Source: a virus
Reading direction: 5' to 3' (one strand)
Virus record (IMG/VR): IMGVR_UViG_3300032073_000003
Span: 1 to 64,000 of that record
Length of the DNA stretch: 64,000 bases
Shown here in pieces: positions 39,655 to 48,887 of this stretch. How positions within the stretch are numbered: the stretch's first letter is position 1; the number at the start of each line of letters is the position of its first letter. A program made the translations under genes and the position numbers. A model generated the notes under the pieces. The model searched no databases and was not told the origin of the DNA. It was given only the letters and a program-made list of their open reading frames with translations.

Positions 39655-41463
39655 TTATCCTATTACAGTAACTCTAACATTTCCAAGTCCAGCACCAGTA
39701 AGGTCTGTAATATCAACATCATTAGCAGTTGGACTTGATACACTATAATCTACTCCGTGTACAAGATGTGCATATGGAGCTACAGCATCAGTAACTGTTA
39801 CACTAAGACTATTAGTATTTAAAAGATGATTAAATGTTACAGTTGCACTTACACCAATAGCAGTACCTCCAGATTCATATTTAGCAACATCAGCTACAAT
39901 TGAAACAGTATTAGCAACAGTTGCGTCAGTACTAATACCTTTGCCACCTATAATATCTAATGTATCTGTAAGACTACTTGCAGTAGTTGAGCCTGTGTCA
40001 GCTCTAAATGTCTCATATATATTAGCAGTATTGATTAATGGATCTGCAGGAAGACCGGTTCCTGATAAACCTGCGCCAACTGCAACACCTGCCCAATCAA
40101 TTTCTAATGTTGCAACACCAGGAGCACCTGAAATTGCTGTTGAAATTGCAGAACCTGCTGCACCAACAATTTCTAAACTATCAGTAACTGAACCTGCGGC
40201 AACATTACCTGCATCACCAGCTACATTAGAAAAGATTGAAGTAATATCACAATCAACTACTATTGTATTTGGGGAAGGAACACTTACAGAAATTTCAGCA
40301 CCTCCAACTAAAGTTAGAGTGTCTGTATTAGTAGTTGCAACAGCTGTTCCTACAGATGGACCACCATCATTATTACAATCAATAGTTCCAAAGATTAATT
40401 GAGCTGTACCTGGGTCAGTATTAAGTAAGTCATATTGTGCTGCTGTACCTGTACCACTAAGTATTGCACTAATACCACTTCCACCTGCGCCAACATCTGC
40501 TGGATCAGCAAGTATACTTAAACTAGCAGTACCTGTAGTAGGTATAATACTAGTTGCTGCAAAATCAATTAATTCAAACCATCTTTCAGGATCAGAAAAT
40601 AAGTTTTCAATTTGAAGTTGATATGTTGCTGGATTATAATTTAATGCAATACCAGGTCCTTCAATTAAACCTGGACCTACATTTCCTGGAGCGTATATAA
40701 CACTCTCCATAATCCAGTTAGTCATTTCAGTTTCATCAATAGTGATGTCAAATGTTCTAAGGAAGTTAGCTCCTGATCCACCTGGAGATGTTAAAGTTGA
40801 AATCAACCTTACATCTGTTGCATCTACAGTAACTTGATCAACATCTAGTTGCCATGTAGTATCACCTGCATTTGGAGTATTTGGAATTTCTAAAATAGAA
40901 ATATATCCAAATAATGAGTTAAGTTCTGTTTCAGGTAAAAGTGTAGCATCAATACCAATTGTATAAGTAGTCTCATATGGACCTGGTGTTGATGGATCAA
41001 CAATTAAAGTTAAAGCAGAAGCTGCGTCTACAGCTACTATACTTTCATTAGCATTTACTACATAAGGAGTTAATGCAGTACCGTCACCAGTTACAACAAC
41101 ATTATCACCTGCAGTTACCTGAGATGCTGAAGGTAATTCAGCTGGATCTAAGCTTAAGCTATAAGTTGTTACAGAACCTACTACAATAGTATCTACTAAA
41201 ATAGCAGCATCTGTTGATTCTACTACAGTAGTTGGAATAATTAATGAGTCAAATTTACTACAAAAATAATTTATAATTTTAGTGACTATAGTGTCCATAT
41301 AATCATATCGACTAATTACTGTATCATCACCACATGAGATGTCTGTTCCCGTATATACAATGCATTGAGCATTGAAAACCTCCGTACAGGAAGGAGGACA
41401 TGGTGCTGTAACAGTATAACTGTTGCTACATCCACAATTTTGATTACAATTTGAAGTTGCCAT
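39655..41463 (-). CDS. Fibre protein with repeats (602 aa)
   Basis: The short Cys-rich N-terminus (C-N-Q-N-C-G-C, then A-Q-C-I-V-Y-T-G-T-D-I-S-C-G-D-D-T-V) resembles that of the adjacent 553-aa fibre and is likely the attachment end. The rest is low-complexity, rich in Thr, Val, Asp, Gly and Ala. Three repeats of the type T-D-[T/S]-L-x-[L/I]-[V/I]-G-[G/A] lie around residues 360-510. The C-terminus (about 500-602) is a beta-rich knob-like domain. These features are typical of trimeric phage fibres, so host-surface binding is plausible. It is the last gene before a clear terminator. Tail versus head fibre cannot be decided here. Confidence 0.65.
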   Translation of the reverse strand: MATSNCNQNCGCSNSYTVTAPCPPSCTEVFNAQCIVYTGTDISCGDDTVISRYDYMDTIVTKIINYFCSKFDSLIIPTTVVESTDAAILVDTIVVGSVTTYSLSLDPAELPSASQVTAGDNVVVTGDGTALTPYVVNANESIVAVDAASALTLIVDPSTPGPYETTYTIGIDATLLPETELNSLFGYISILEIPNTPNAGDTTWQLDVDQVTVDATDVRLISTLTSPGGSGANFLRTFDITIDETEMTNWIMESVIYAPGNVGPGLIEGPGIALNYNPATYQLQIENLFSDPERWFELIDFAATSIIPTTGTASLSILADPADVGAGGSGISAILSGTGTAAQYDLLNTDPGTAQLIFGTIDCNNDGGPSVGTAVATTNTDTLTLVGGAEISVSVPSPNTIVVDCDITSIFSNVAGDAGNVAAGSVTDSLEIVGAAGSAISTAISGAPGVATLEIDWAGVAVGAGLSGTGLPADPLINTANIYETFRADTGSTTASSLTDTLDIIGGKGISTDATVANTVSIVADVAKYESGGTAIGVSATVTFNHLLNTNSLSVTVTDAVAPYAHLVHGVDYSVSSPTANDVDITDLTGAGLGNVRVTVIG

Positions 41464-41498
41464 TTTTATTTTATTTTAATTTATATATATATACATTT

Positions 41499-43160
41499 TT
41501 ATTCACAGTTAAAAGATTCAATTTCTGTACAAGGATCTAAATAAGCAATAAATCCTTCTAATCTTATATTAAACCCTCCTATTTGATCAGGTTCACCAGC
41601 ATCACAATTAAAAGTGTATTCATCAGTTGTAAATTCTACCTGTAAAGGAGTACTACCAGATGTACCATTATTATGAATATTTGTGCTTGCAGATGTATAA
41701 TAAGGAGCTTTATCACCAGTCCTAACATCACTTATAATATATCTTAAATGAGATTGACCAAAACCAGTACCTACTCCCCCATCTCCTTCTTCTACATCTC
41801 TAATTGTTTGTATTGTTAATACTCCAGTAGTATCTAAATTTGGTCTCAAAACTGTAGATAATGTTAAACTGGTGCTTCCACCTGTAACATCATTTCCAGC
41901 AATCTGTCTTGGGGTAACTATCCAATCAGCAATAAGACTTCCATCTAAAGTAGTTGGTGCAGGTAAAACAGAAGTTGGAATAATAGAATTACTATTATTA
42001 AATTTAATTGCACCAGCTGGAAGTACAGTACAACCTCCTGGACCCGTAAAAACTTGACTACTTTCTGTAGCTACATAATTAGGTTGACTATAATCTACAA
42101 CACCACCTAAACCATCAGCAATAGGAATCATAGCATTTCCTCTAAAATGAATTTGATTACCCATTCTTCTACATTGAGGTTTCTGTACTCCCGGAAGAAA
42201 AAAATCAAAACCTAATAAATCTACCCAACCAGTATCTTGAACTTGTGCTGAAACTTCATATGTAGTTGTATCACCTACTACAGTAGATGTAACATCAATG
42301 CCATCTCCTGCTGTAACAACTGTTATTGGAGTATCTAAAGCACTTAAATAATTATAAGTATCACATATAACTAACCATATATTAGTAATTGCATCTGCTA
42401 CTGTTGATTGTGAATCTACCCAACCTGCTAATGATGAAAATGCTACTCCTCCATTTAATGTTAATTGATCACCAGCTATACATTGTGTAGCAACTGCACT
42501 TAACAAATCAGCAGGTAAACCTGTAGCACCTAACAATGCACAATATCCATAAGTATCATCATTAACTAATGCATCTAATACGGTATCAATAGTATAAGCA
42601 CTACCACCAACTATTAATCCATCTGCTAATGTACAGTTTACTAATATAGAGGGAAGAGTATATATATCTTTTGGTGCATTTTCTAATGCTGTAATTCTAA
42701 TATCTAAATTTGTAATTTGTAATTGTAATTCTGCAATTTCATCTATAATGGCACATACTTTTTCTGCAATTAAATGAACATATTCAATAAGTTGCATTGT
42801 TGTTGTACCATCTTCTTGAAAACATTCTGCTATAGTTACAACACAATCAGGACATCCTGATTCAGATTCTGTATCTTTAGTAGGTATGTTTTGAAGTTCA
42901 CATATTTTTTCAATTAATAATTGAATTAGTGCTTTAAAATCAACAGGTCCACAATCAGCAATATTTAAACAAGAAAGGTCGTAATTACTAACATTTGTTT
43001 GTTCTAAAATTAAACATAAATCAGTAGCAAGTTTTGCTATTACATCAGATACAGTATCACCTGTACATAATTCAATACATTCAATTGTAGGTCCTTGCCA
43101 TACCACACAATTAGATGATACTGGTGAACACGGTTTATTATCTAAATTTAAAGGTTTCAT
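41499..43160 (-). CDS. Fibre protein, crAss-like N-terminal anchor (553 aa)
   Basis: The N-terminus contains S-S-N-C-V-V-W-Q-G-P-T-I-E-C-I-E-L-C-T-G-D-T-V-S in pieces I recognise as the conserved start of crAss-like fibre proteins. Cys-rich helical segments follow to about residue 150 (L-Q-I-T-N-L-D-I-R-I-T-A-L-E near 145-160 is coiled-coil-like). Then come repeats with Leu/Thr/Asp/Gly-rich beta strands, and a C-terminal globular domain from about residue 330 (G-W-V-D-L-L-G-F-D-F-F). It lies 27 nt downstream of the Cys-rich 990-aa gene. Probably a capsid or tail fibre with a C-terminal binding domain. Confidence 0.7.
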   Translation of the reverse strand: MKPLNLDNKPCSPVSSNCVVWQGPTIECIELCTGDTVSDVIAKLATDLCLILEQTNVSNYDLSCLNIADCGPVDFKALIQLLIEKICELQNIPTKDTESESGCPDCVVTIAECFQEDGTTTMQLIEYVHLIAEKVCAIIDEIAELQLQITNLDIRITALENAPKDIYTLPSILVNCTLADGLIVGGSAYTIDTVLDALVNDDTYGYCALLGATGLPADLLSAVATQCIAGDQLTLNGGVAFSSLAGWVDSQSTVADAITNIWLVICDTYNYLSALDTPITVVTAGDGIDVTSTVVGDTTTYEVSAQVQDTGWVDLLGFDFFLPGVQKPQCRRMGNQIHFRGNAMIPIADGLGGVVDYSQPNYVATESSQVFTGPGGCTVLPAGAIKFNNSNSIIPTSVLPAPTTLDGSLIADWIVTPRQIAGNDVTGGSTSLTLSTVLRPNLDTTGVLTIQTIRDVEEGDGGVGTGFGQSHLRYIISDVRTGDKAPYYTSASTNIHNNGTSGSTPLQVEFTTDEYTFNCDAGEPDQIGGFNIRLEGFIAYLDPCTEIESFNCE

Positions 43161-43176
43161 ATGTTTTCTCTATTTA

Positions 43177-43187
43177 TAATATACAAA
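43177..43187 (-). promoter_or_regulatory. Weak promoter-like TTTGTATATTA before the 553-aa fibre
   Basis: Shares GTATATTA with the other elements and lies about 17 nt upstream of the fibre ATG in a 27-nt gap. Weak; may be chance. Confidence 0.25.
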
Positions 43188-46160
43188 TTAATTTTTAGAT
43201 TTGCAAGTTGTACAGTCATTTGTAGAGTTAGAATTACAATTACATTCTGAACATTTGTAATCTGGATCTTTTAAAGCTTGTAAATCAATTAATTCTTTCT
43301 TAACCATCCATTTATGAACTTCTTCTGGACAACAGTTTGTAATACCATATCTTTTTTCTAAAACAATATTATACATTACATCAGCAAAGTTGCATGTAAT
43401 CATATCATATTTTTCTGGTGTACAGATAGGTGTATTGTAACCTGGTGTTATTACTCTTTTGTTAGGGAAAGTTCTGGGAGGACATACTCCATGTTTACAT
43501 TCTCCAAATGTTTCAAAGAAATCTGTATCAATTGTAGGTACAGGATCTAAGCATTCTTCTGTTATTATATTTTCATTGCCATCCCAAGTTCCTATTGGAC
43601 ATTCAGAAGAAGATACTACACCATCTAATTGATAATCTTCATCATTAAAAATAAATTGCCAAACCTTACCATTCCAATATATTTGAACTTCTGTTCCTTC
43701 ATTTCCATATATTGGAATTCCATTTTCATCATAACCAACTATAATAAATATATACGTTATAGGAACTCTTTCTATTTCAACAGTTAATGTAATACATTCA
43801 CACAATCCTGGAAGCCATTCAAGAATACATATTCTACCACTTGACTCACCTGGTCCTAAAGTTATAGTTACTAATTCGTTATCACAATTTAAATACTGAT
43901 AAGGTTTTGTTATAGTTTCTGAATGATTAGTTACCTGTGAACAAGTACAAACAAGATCTCCTTCACATGCTATACAATCAGCATAAGTTTCAGTAACAAC
44001 AACCTCTCCTGCTTCCTGATATATTAGCTCTGAGTTTTCTACTATATTAACTGTCCAACATTCAGTACAGTTTTCAATTTTAATTACATTACCAACTACC
44101 GAGGAAAGCTCGGTATATGTATAAATATTATTAGCCTCACCTTTACAATCTACTAATTCATAATATTTTCTAGTACAATCAATACACTCTTCAAATAAAC
44201 CGCTTATTTGTATTAACTGTGTATTAGGAGGTTTAAAATCAATAAGTTCTACATCATAGCAACCACAATCAGTTTTAATAACTTTTCCTACAAATAATTC
44301 AAGATTAAGTTCTGTATATATTACAGTAGTGTCAGTACATGATGTTAATTTATAATAAACAAATTTTATGCAATCTTCACATTCAACATAAGATCTTACT
44401 ACAACTATATCTATTAAACACTCACAAGCAGGTGATACAGGATCATCTTCTAAATTAACTTCCCAACATCCCTCTTTACCTAAAATTTCTATTACAGTAT
44501 CAGTACCAAATGCATATTGATATAATACATCTGAATTACTATATATTATTTCATCTGACTCACATGATTTTAATTCAAAACATAAATCTGGACAAAATCC
44601 ATCAACACAATCTCCAACAGGAACCGCTTTAAAATTATCTATATTTGACCCTTCTTCAGGAATTGGTGGTATTTTACTACATATTCTTATATAAGGACTT
44701 GCTTCAATACTAGATATGCTAAGAAAATCATTATTTTCATTAACATAAAAGAATCCAGCATTTCCTTGAACAAAGTAACATTTTAAATCACAATCACAAG
44801 ATGCTTCTGGTATAGGAACTGTTGTTGTTGTTGTATCACTACAAAATTCTGTATCTGTAGTAGTTATATATGCACATCCTGAATATTCTGGACCATCTAC
44901 TTGATTAAATGTACCTACATAATCTGCATATAAAGGATCAATTGATATAAAAGATTCTACAGTATCATCACACGGTATAATTAAATAACAATCACATTCT
45001 AATGGTAAAGTTTCAGTTAACTTACATACAGGAATTCCTTGACATATATCTAATACTGAATCACCAGGACAACTATAAATACCTGGGTTATTAGGATCTG
45101 GTACAAATTGTCCAACATAATTTTTTGTACTAAATATAATATAAGGATCTAGTTGAGCTTCTGTACTTCCGCAATTTCCTAAACCTACTGCAGGATATAA
45201 TAAATTTGCTTGAAATTCAGAAAGTGTTATATCATATATCTCTGCGGCAAATGCTGCTGGATTTACACCAGATGAAGGTTTATTTAATCCTGATAATTTT
45301 ATAATATGATTTCCGGGTGATAATGTTAATGGAAAAGTGTGCCAACGTCTAAATGGAGTAGTTTCACCAGCTGGAGAATCTAAAAATACAGCAAGAACAC
45401 CATCAATATAAAACTTAACATAATTATCTCCAGCAATACCAATCATATATTGCTTATCTTCAGTACCGTCTATATCTATACAAAATTCAAAAGATAATTC
45501 TTCATCAACATCAAATCCTGTTGCCCATACACCAGCTATATTTAATCTACCTCCTGTATTTCCACTAATACAACCAGCTACACGAGAACCAAAAACTTCA
45601 TTTTCAACATTATTTGTTGGGTTTACAGGAAGTCCTAATCCGTTATTTTGTTTAACTATATATGTAGTATCATTTTCACCATATAGCGGCCATGTTAAAG
45701 ATGTAATATCAGGATATACTCTTACACCAAAATCACAATAAAATTGAGATTTACTACCTGTTGTTACTGGTAATAATACTCCACTATATTCAGCAACAGT
45801 TTCTGTTTCTCTAACACAATTTTCTCCTATAGGATCGTAAGTAAATCCTTCAGGGCAATTACAAAGAGGTTCTGGATTACAATCAGCACATTGAGTTGAT
45901 GCACAACCGTTTTCAGAAATCCCATCAAATTCACTAGATGTTGGTGATGTTGGATAAGTTATAAGAGAATCTACAACTTCTCTAAAATAAGTATAACAAT
46001 AATTTGGAAGTAGTTGTCCACCAAAACCAGTAGCTGGAGCAGCACCAATGTATTGATATATTTCACCATCTGATAAGGCTATAGAACCTGAAAATAATAT
46101 TTCTGTACCATCACAGCAACTTACAAATTTTGCAATTATATTTGGATCCTCCTTACTCAT
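43188..46160 (-). CDS. Cys-rich repeat appendage protein (990 aa)
   Basis: A long protein with a very high Cys content, unusual for a phage cytoplasmic product. An N-terminal Cys cluster includes C-N-C-P-E-G-F-T-Y-D...N-C. Residues about 170-320 look like a jelly-roll, carbohydrate-binding type domain (V-K-F-Y-I-D-G-V-L-A-V-F, then L-S-P-G-N-H-I-I-K-L-S-G). The central part (about 505-760) has at least three, perhaps four, tandem repeats of about 55-65 residues: [Y/F]-x-L-x-[S/D]-C...I-Y-[S/T]...G-x-[V/I]-I...C-[W/Y]-x-V. The C-terminal tail has C-x-x-C pairs (C-N-C-N-S-N, C-T-T-C). It sits with the fibre genes and is likely a host-recognition or decoration protein. The function is inferred from composition and context. 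Confidence 0.65.
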   Translation of the reverse strand: MSKEDPNIIAKFVSCCDGTEILFSGSIALSDGEIYQYIGAAPATGFGGQLLPNYCYTYFREVVDSLITYPTSPTSSEFDGISENGCASTQCADCNPEPLCNCPEGFTYDPIGENCVRETETVAEYSGVLLPVTTGSKSQFYCDFGVRVYPDITSLTWPLYGENDTTYIVKQNNGLGLPVNPTNNVENEVFGSRVAGCISGNTGGRLNIAGVWATGFDVDEELSFEFCIDIDGTEDKQYMIGIAGDNYVKFYIDGVLAVFLDSPAGETTPFRRWHTFPLTLSPGNHIIKLSGLNKPSSGVNPAAFAAEIYDITLSEFQANLLYPAVGLGNCGSTEAQLDPYIIFSTKNYVGQFVPDPNNPGIYSCPGDSVLDICQGIPVCKLTETLPLECDCYLIIPCDDTVESFISIDPLYADYVGTFNQVDGPEYSGCAYITTTDTEFCSDTTTTTVPIPEASCDCDLKCYFVQGNAGFFYVNENNDFLSISSIEASPYIRICSKIPPIPEEGSNIDNFKAVPVGDCVDGFCPDLCFELKSCESDEIIYSNSDVLYQYAFGTDTVIEILGKEGCWEVNLEDDPVSPACECLIDIVVVRSYVECEDCIKFVYYKLTSCTDTTVIYTELNLELFVGKVIKTDCGCYDVELIDFKPPNTQLIQISGLFEECIDCTRKYYELVDCKGEANNIYTYTELSSVVGNVIKIENCTECWTVNIVENSELIYQEAGEVVVTETYADCIACEGDLVCTCSQVTNHSETITKPYQYLNCDNELVTITLGPGESSGRICILEWLPGLCECITLTVEIERVPITYIFIIVGYDENGIPIYGNEGTEVQIYWNGKVWQFIFNDEDYQLDGVVSSSECPIGTWDGNENIITEECLDPVPTIDTDFFETFGECKHGVCPPRTFPNKRVITPGYNTPICTPEKYDMITCNFADVMYNIVLEKRYGITNCCPEEVHKWMVKKELIDLQALKDPDYKCSECNCNSNSTNDCTTCKSKN
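43900..44650 (-). repeat. Tandem Cys-rich protein repeats in the 990-aa appendage protein
   Basis: Three to four units of about 55-65 residues with pattern C-x-x-C...Y-x-L-x-[S/D]-C...I-Y-[S/T]...G-x-V-I...C-[W/Y]-x-V. Conservation is clearest around the paired Cys, I-Y and C-W/Y positions. Confidence 0.6.
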
Positions 46161-46173
46161 TATTCAGTAGAGT

Positions 46174-46332
46174 TTATAAATTTTTAATATTTGAAGTTGA
46201 ATTAATAGTATTAGCTTTTAATGATTTTTCATAACTGCCTTTACAACTTTTACATACAACTGTACCATTTGATGCTTTTGTTCTTTGACATCCGCAACTT
46301 AATTTTTTTTTACAATTAGGACATGCGCTCAT
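46174..46332 (-). CDS. Zn-ribbon miniprotein (52 aa)
   Basis: A short gene between the 180-aa and 990-aa genes. The product has paired Cys motifs C-P-N-C (residues 4-7), C-G-C (13-15) and C-K-S-C (27-30), with Lys-rich spacing, so it is a plausible zinc ribbon that binds Zn and perhaps nucleic acid or protein. The start codon has the same AAAACCAACAAA leader as two capsid-region genes, which supports it as a real gene. It starts 18 nt after the 180-aa stop. Confidence 0.65.
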   Translation of the reverse strand: MSACPNCKKKLSCGCQRTKASNGTVVCKSCKGSYEKSLKANTINSTSNIKNL

Positions 46333-46350
46333 TTTGTTGGTTTTTTATGA

Positions 46351-46893
46351 TTAGCAATATTTACAATCTAATTTATTTAATAGTTTAACTGCATAATTAA
46401 ATAAAGACATACCAGCTTGATTTTCATGACATGTTTCTACTTTAGCTTTAGCAGCTTCTAAATACATTTTAATTAAATGTAACTCTTTTAATTTATCTTT
46501 TACTTGAGCTGGTGGATCACAATCTGCTGCATCTATATTACAAAGTATTTTTTCATATTGATTTAATGCACAAGTTATTCTTAAATGATTATAAGAAGCA
46601 TAAACTTTACATTCTGGATCTACTATATATTTAATACCATATATACCATCTGGTAAATTAACAAATGAAGAGTCACAATTTTCAATCTGTAAATCTAAGT
46701 CACATGCTGTTAATGTAGGAGATGATTGTGGTACAAATGGTAATTCAGCTGTATTGGTGTATCCAGGAACTACAATTTCTAATCTAGGATTATGAAGTCC
46801 AACTAAAGCTGAATATACAGATGTATCAACAATTTTAAAAATACAGGGATTTGATACTGTTGGAATTTCTAAACTTAATACGTGATTTGCCAT
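46351..46893 (-). CDS. Conserved virion-associated protein (180 aa)
   Basis: A small protein between the 447-aa virion protein and the fibre cluster. The N-terminal 100 residues are beta-rich (V-L-S-L-E-I-P, L-E-I-V-V-P-G, G-I-Y-G-I-K-Y), and the C-terminal part is helical with several Cys residues, ending K-L-D-C-K-Y-C. It could be a small adaptor or decoration protein for fibres. I believe similar proteins occur in other crAss-like phages, but did not search. It is the first gene after a terminator, so it may have its own promoter or depend on read-through. Confidence 0.55.
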   Translation of the reverse strand: MANHVLSLEIPTVSNPCIFKIVDTSVYSALVGLHNPRLEIVVPGYTNTAELPFVPQSSPTLTACDLDLQIENCDSSFVNLPDGIYGIKYIVDPECKVYASYNHLRITCALNQYEKILCNIDAADCDPPAQVKDKLKELHLIKMYLEAAKAKVETCHENQAGMSLFNYAVKLLNKLDCKYC

Positions 46894-46903
46894 AGTTGTT
46901 ATA

Positions 46904-46945
46904 ATAAAAAAAGGAGAGAAGAGTATACACTCAACCCTCCTTTTT
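46904..46945 (-). terminator. Terminator after the 447-aa virion protein gene
   Basis: A hairpin with outer stem AAAAAGGAG/CTCCTTTTT and inner palindrome GAGT-GTAT-ACTC, followed by T residues on the minus strand. It lies 22 nt after the 447-aa stop. Confidence 0.7.
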
Positions 46946-46966
46946 ATGAATTTATAGTTTATTTAA

Positions 46967-48310
46967 TTAAGATAAATCTGGCAGAACTATAATTGGATCT
47001 GCTGGATCACATTCTGTTGCATCACCTAAATTTTCAATTAAACAATCTGAAGCACATGATGTTACCCAAGCAGATAATGCATCAAATACAGTAGTATCAC
47101 CTGCAGGAACAACAATCTCTAATAAATATTGATCATTATCAAATGTTCCAGTTGGATTATACAAACGTGGAATATTATGTTGTAAATAAACTCTATCATA
47201 GATATCGTTTCTATCAATTCCAGCTGCATTTACTAAAGAATCTCCTTGAGTAATCTCACGAATTCTTAAATCAGTTGCAAGGAAGTTTTGTCTGTAAGCC
47301 TCTGACATAATTACATCACGTACTACAGTTTCTCCAACTCCATTTGCTTGAATCCCGTAACATTGTACACCAACACAAAGACCTTCAAACTCACAAGGAG
47401 AACCTGTTAGGTCTACCTCAGAAGCATAAACTCTTACTGGCTCTAATTCATAGAAATCAGAAGGTTGGAAAGTACAGTTATTAAACTTAGTCTCATAGTA
47501 TGCACCTGTAAGTACTAAACCTGCACAAAGACCAGTTCCGTCAGCAGCAGGAGTAAAATTTGAATAGTTATCAAAAGTTACATCAGCTACAGGAACTCCT
47601 CCATTAAGAGTAGCAGTATCTACATTATCTGGATACCAGTAAGTCCAAGTTGCACCATCATCATCAGTTGTTGTTACAACTGGATATACAAATGGATTGA
47701 TAAGAGTATCTTCCAAAATTTGTTGTGCCCAAGCAACCATTACAATTGCTGGATCAACAGAAGTTGGAGCTACATCTTCATCAGGACAACATCCTGTGTA
47801 AGCCTCAAGTGTCAAGTATGAGTTACGATCTAAGTATCTCATTGCAGGAGAACCTTTAACATCTAAACGAAGATAGTAAGTCTCACCACAAAGGAAACTT
47901 TTACAACATTCACCTGCAGTTTCTCCTGGTTTACTTGAGTCAGGTGCATTAGCACTTGTCCAAGGAGTAAATCCTACATGTGTTACATAATTTGAAGGTA
48001 AGTTACCTGGAGCAAGATATAATCTGCTTACATACTTACTCTTAATTGTTTTAGACTTGTTAGACTCAGTGTACCCTCCGTGGAAAGGTCCAATTTTGTC
48101 ATTAGGCATAAAAGCCCCACCTGCAAGAATAAACTCACAACAAGTTGTATCAGGTGTTGTTGCCACTTGAAATGTTTTAGGATCGATGAATGAAATCTCT
48201 CCTGGAGCTAAAACATTTGTTGGTGATGTACCTAGTTGTACACCTGTTAATGCAGAAATACCATTTGTGGCTACAAAGGTTTTCTTAAAAGCATGATTAA
48301 AATAAGCCAT
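46967..48310 (-). CDS. Virion structural protein, probable auxiliary capsid/head protein (447 aa)
   Basis: It lies after the head-accessory genes and is followed directly by a strong terminator, as the MCP gene is, which suggests high expression. The sequence is beta-rich with Tyr, Asp, Gly and Pro, and has several Cys pairs (T-C-C-E-F, E-C-C-K-S-F-L-C, C-C-P-D-E-D), a pattern I associate with a conserved crAss-like virion protein. The codons seem less AT-biased than those of surrounding small genes, which fits high expression, though I did not calculate this. There is no enzymatic motif. Auxiliary capsid protein is the best guess; a tail or ring component is possible. Confidence 0.6.
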   Translation of the reverse strand: MAYFNHAFKKTFVATNGISALTGVQLGTSPTNVLAPGEISFIDPKTFQVATTPDTTCCEFILAGGAFMPNDKIGPFHGGYTESNKSKTIKSKYVSRLYLAPGNLPSNYVTHVGFTPWTSANAPDSSKPGETAGECCKSFLCGETYYLRLDVKGSPAMRYLDRNSYLTLEAYTGCCPDEDVAPTSVDPAIVMVAWAQQILEDTLINPFVYPVVTTTDDDGATWTYWYPDNVDTATLNGGVPVADVTFDNYSNFTPAADGTGLCAGLVLTGAYYETKFNNCTFQPSDFYELEPVRVYASEVDLTGSPCEFEGLCVGVQCYGIQANGVGETVVRDVIMSEAYRQNFLATDLRIREITQGDSLVNAAGIDRNDIYDRVYLQHNIPRLYNPTGTFDNDQYLLEIVVPAGDTTVFDALSAWVTSCASDCLIENLGDATECDPADPIIVLPDLS

Positions 48311-48375
48311 TTTGTTTTGTTTTGATTAATATATAAATATAATATAATATAATGAAAAGATTTTAAATAACAAAG

Positions 48376-48882
48376 TTATTTTAAGAAAAGTAATTTATAT
48401 TTAGTTGAGTTAACTACATCTTTTATTAAATCTAAGTTATTGACAATTTCAGAATACGGAAGCATTGCTTGAAGTTTACATATCATAGCGCACATATCTC
48501 TAAGATAATTTAAACCATCTGATACATCATCTAAAGTTCTACAACCTACTTCTTTGTATGTAAGTAGTTTTTCTGTAGCTCCTTGATATCCTTCTGCTAA
48601 TACATCAGCATGTCCAGGAAGTGCATCATATATATCATTTAAAGCTTTATGAGCTGCATATGAACCTTCACCTGTTACTTTTAAATGTAATTTATGGAAA
48701 CTAGTTGCAGCATTCATAAGCTCTGATACACAAGAAGATACCATATTATCTAAAGAACTACCACCTACTCCTTTATCTTCTGTAGGTTTAGCTGTAGGAG
48801 TTTTATATTCAACAACTGATTTTGGCTTAACAATAGTTTTTGCCATTGTTGTTTTTTTAAGTAATCTAGGTTTTGTTTTCAT
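48376..48882 (-). CDS. Ferritin-like protein (DUF5856-like), probable virion accessory
   Basis: The middle resembles Dps/ferritin-like helices: A-T-S-F-H-K-L-H-L-K-V-T-G-E-G-S, then A-A-H-K-A-L-N-D-I-Y-D-A-L and A-D-V-L-A-E-G-Y-Q-G. The spacing of His and Asp/Glu residues recalls the Dps motif H-W-x-x-x-G...H...Y...D...E. The short ferritin-like phage family DUF5856 is the closest match I know. A basic N-terminal tail of about 40 residues precedes the domain; an alternative start at M13 (48846) would shorten it. Whether all ferroxidase residues are present is unclear. It lies 5 nt after the ring-type gene. It could protect or organise DNA, or be a structural part of the virion. Confidence 0.6.
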   Translation of the reverse strand: MKTKPRLLKKTTMAKTIVKPKSVVEYKTPTAKPTEDKGVGGSSLDNMVSSCVSELMNAATSFHKLHLKVTGEGSYAAHKALNDIYDALPGHADVLAEGYQGATEKLLTYKEVGCRTLDDVSDGLNYLRDMCAMICKLQAMLPYSEIVNNLDLIKDVVNSTKYKLLFLK

Positions 48883-48887
48883 TTTAA

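Noticed and set aside
39941-40402. 153-aa plus-strand open frame
   Set aside because: It is antisense to the fibre gene and its Pro/Ala/Val-rich translation mirrors the low-complexity coding strand.
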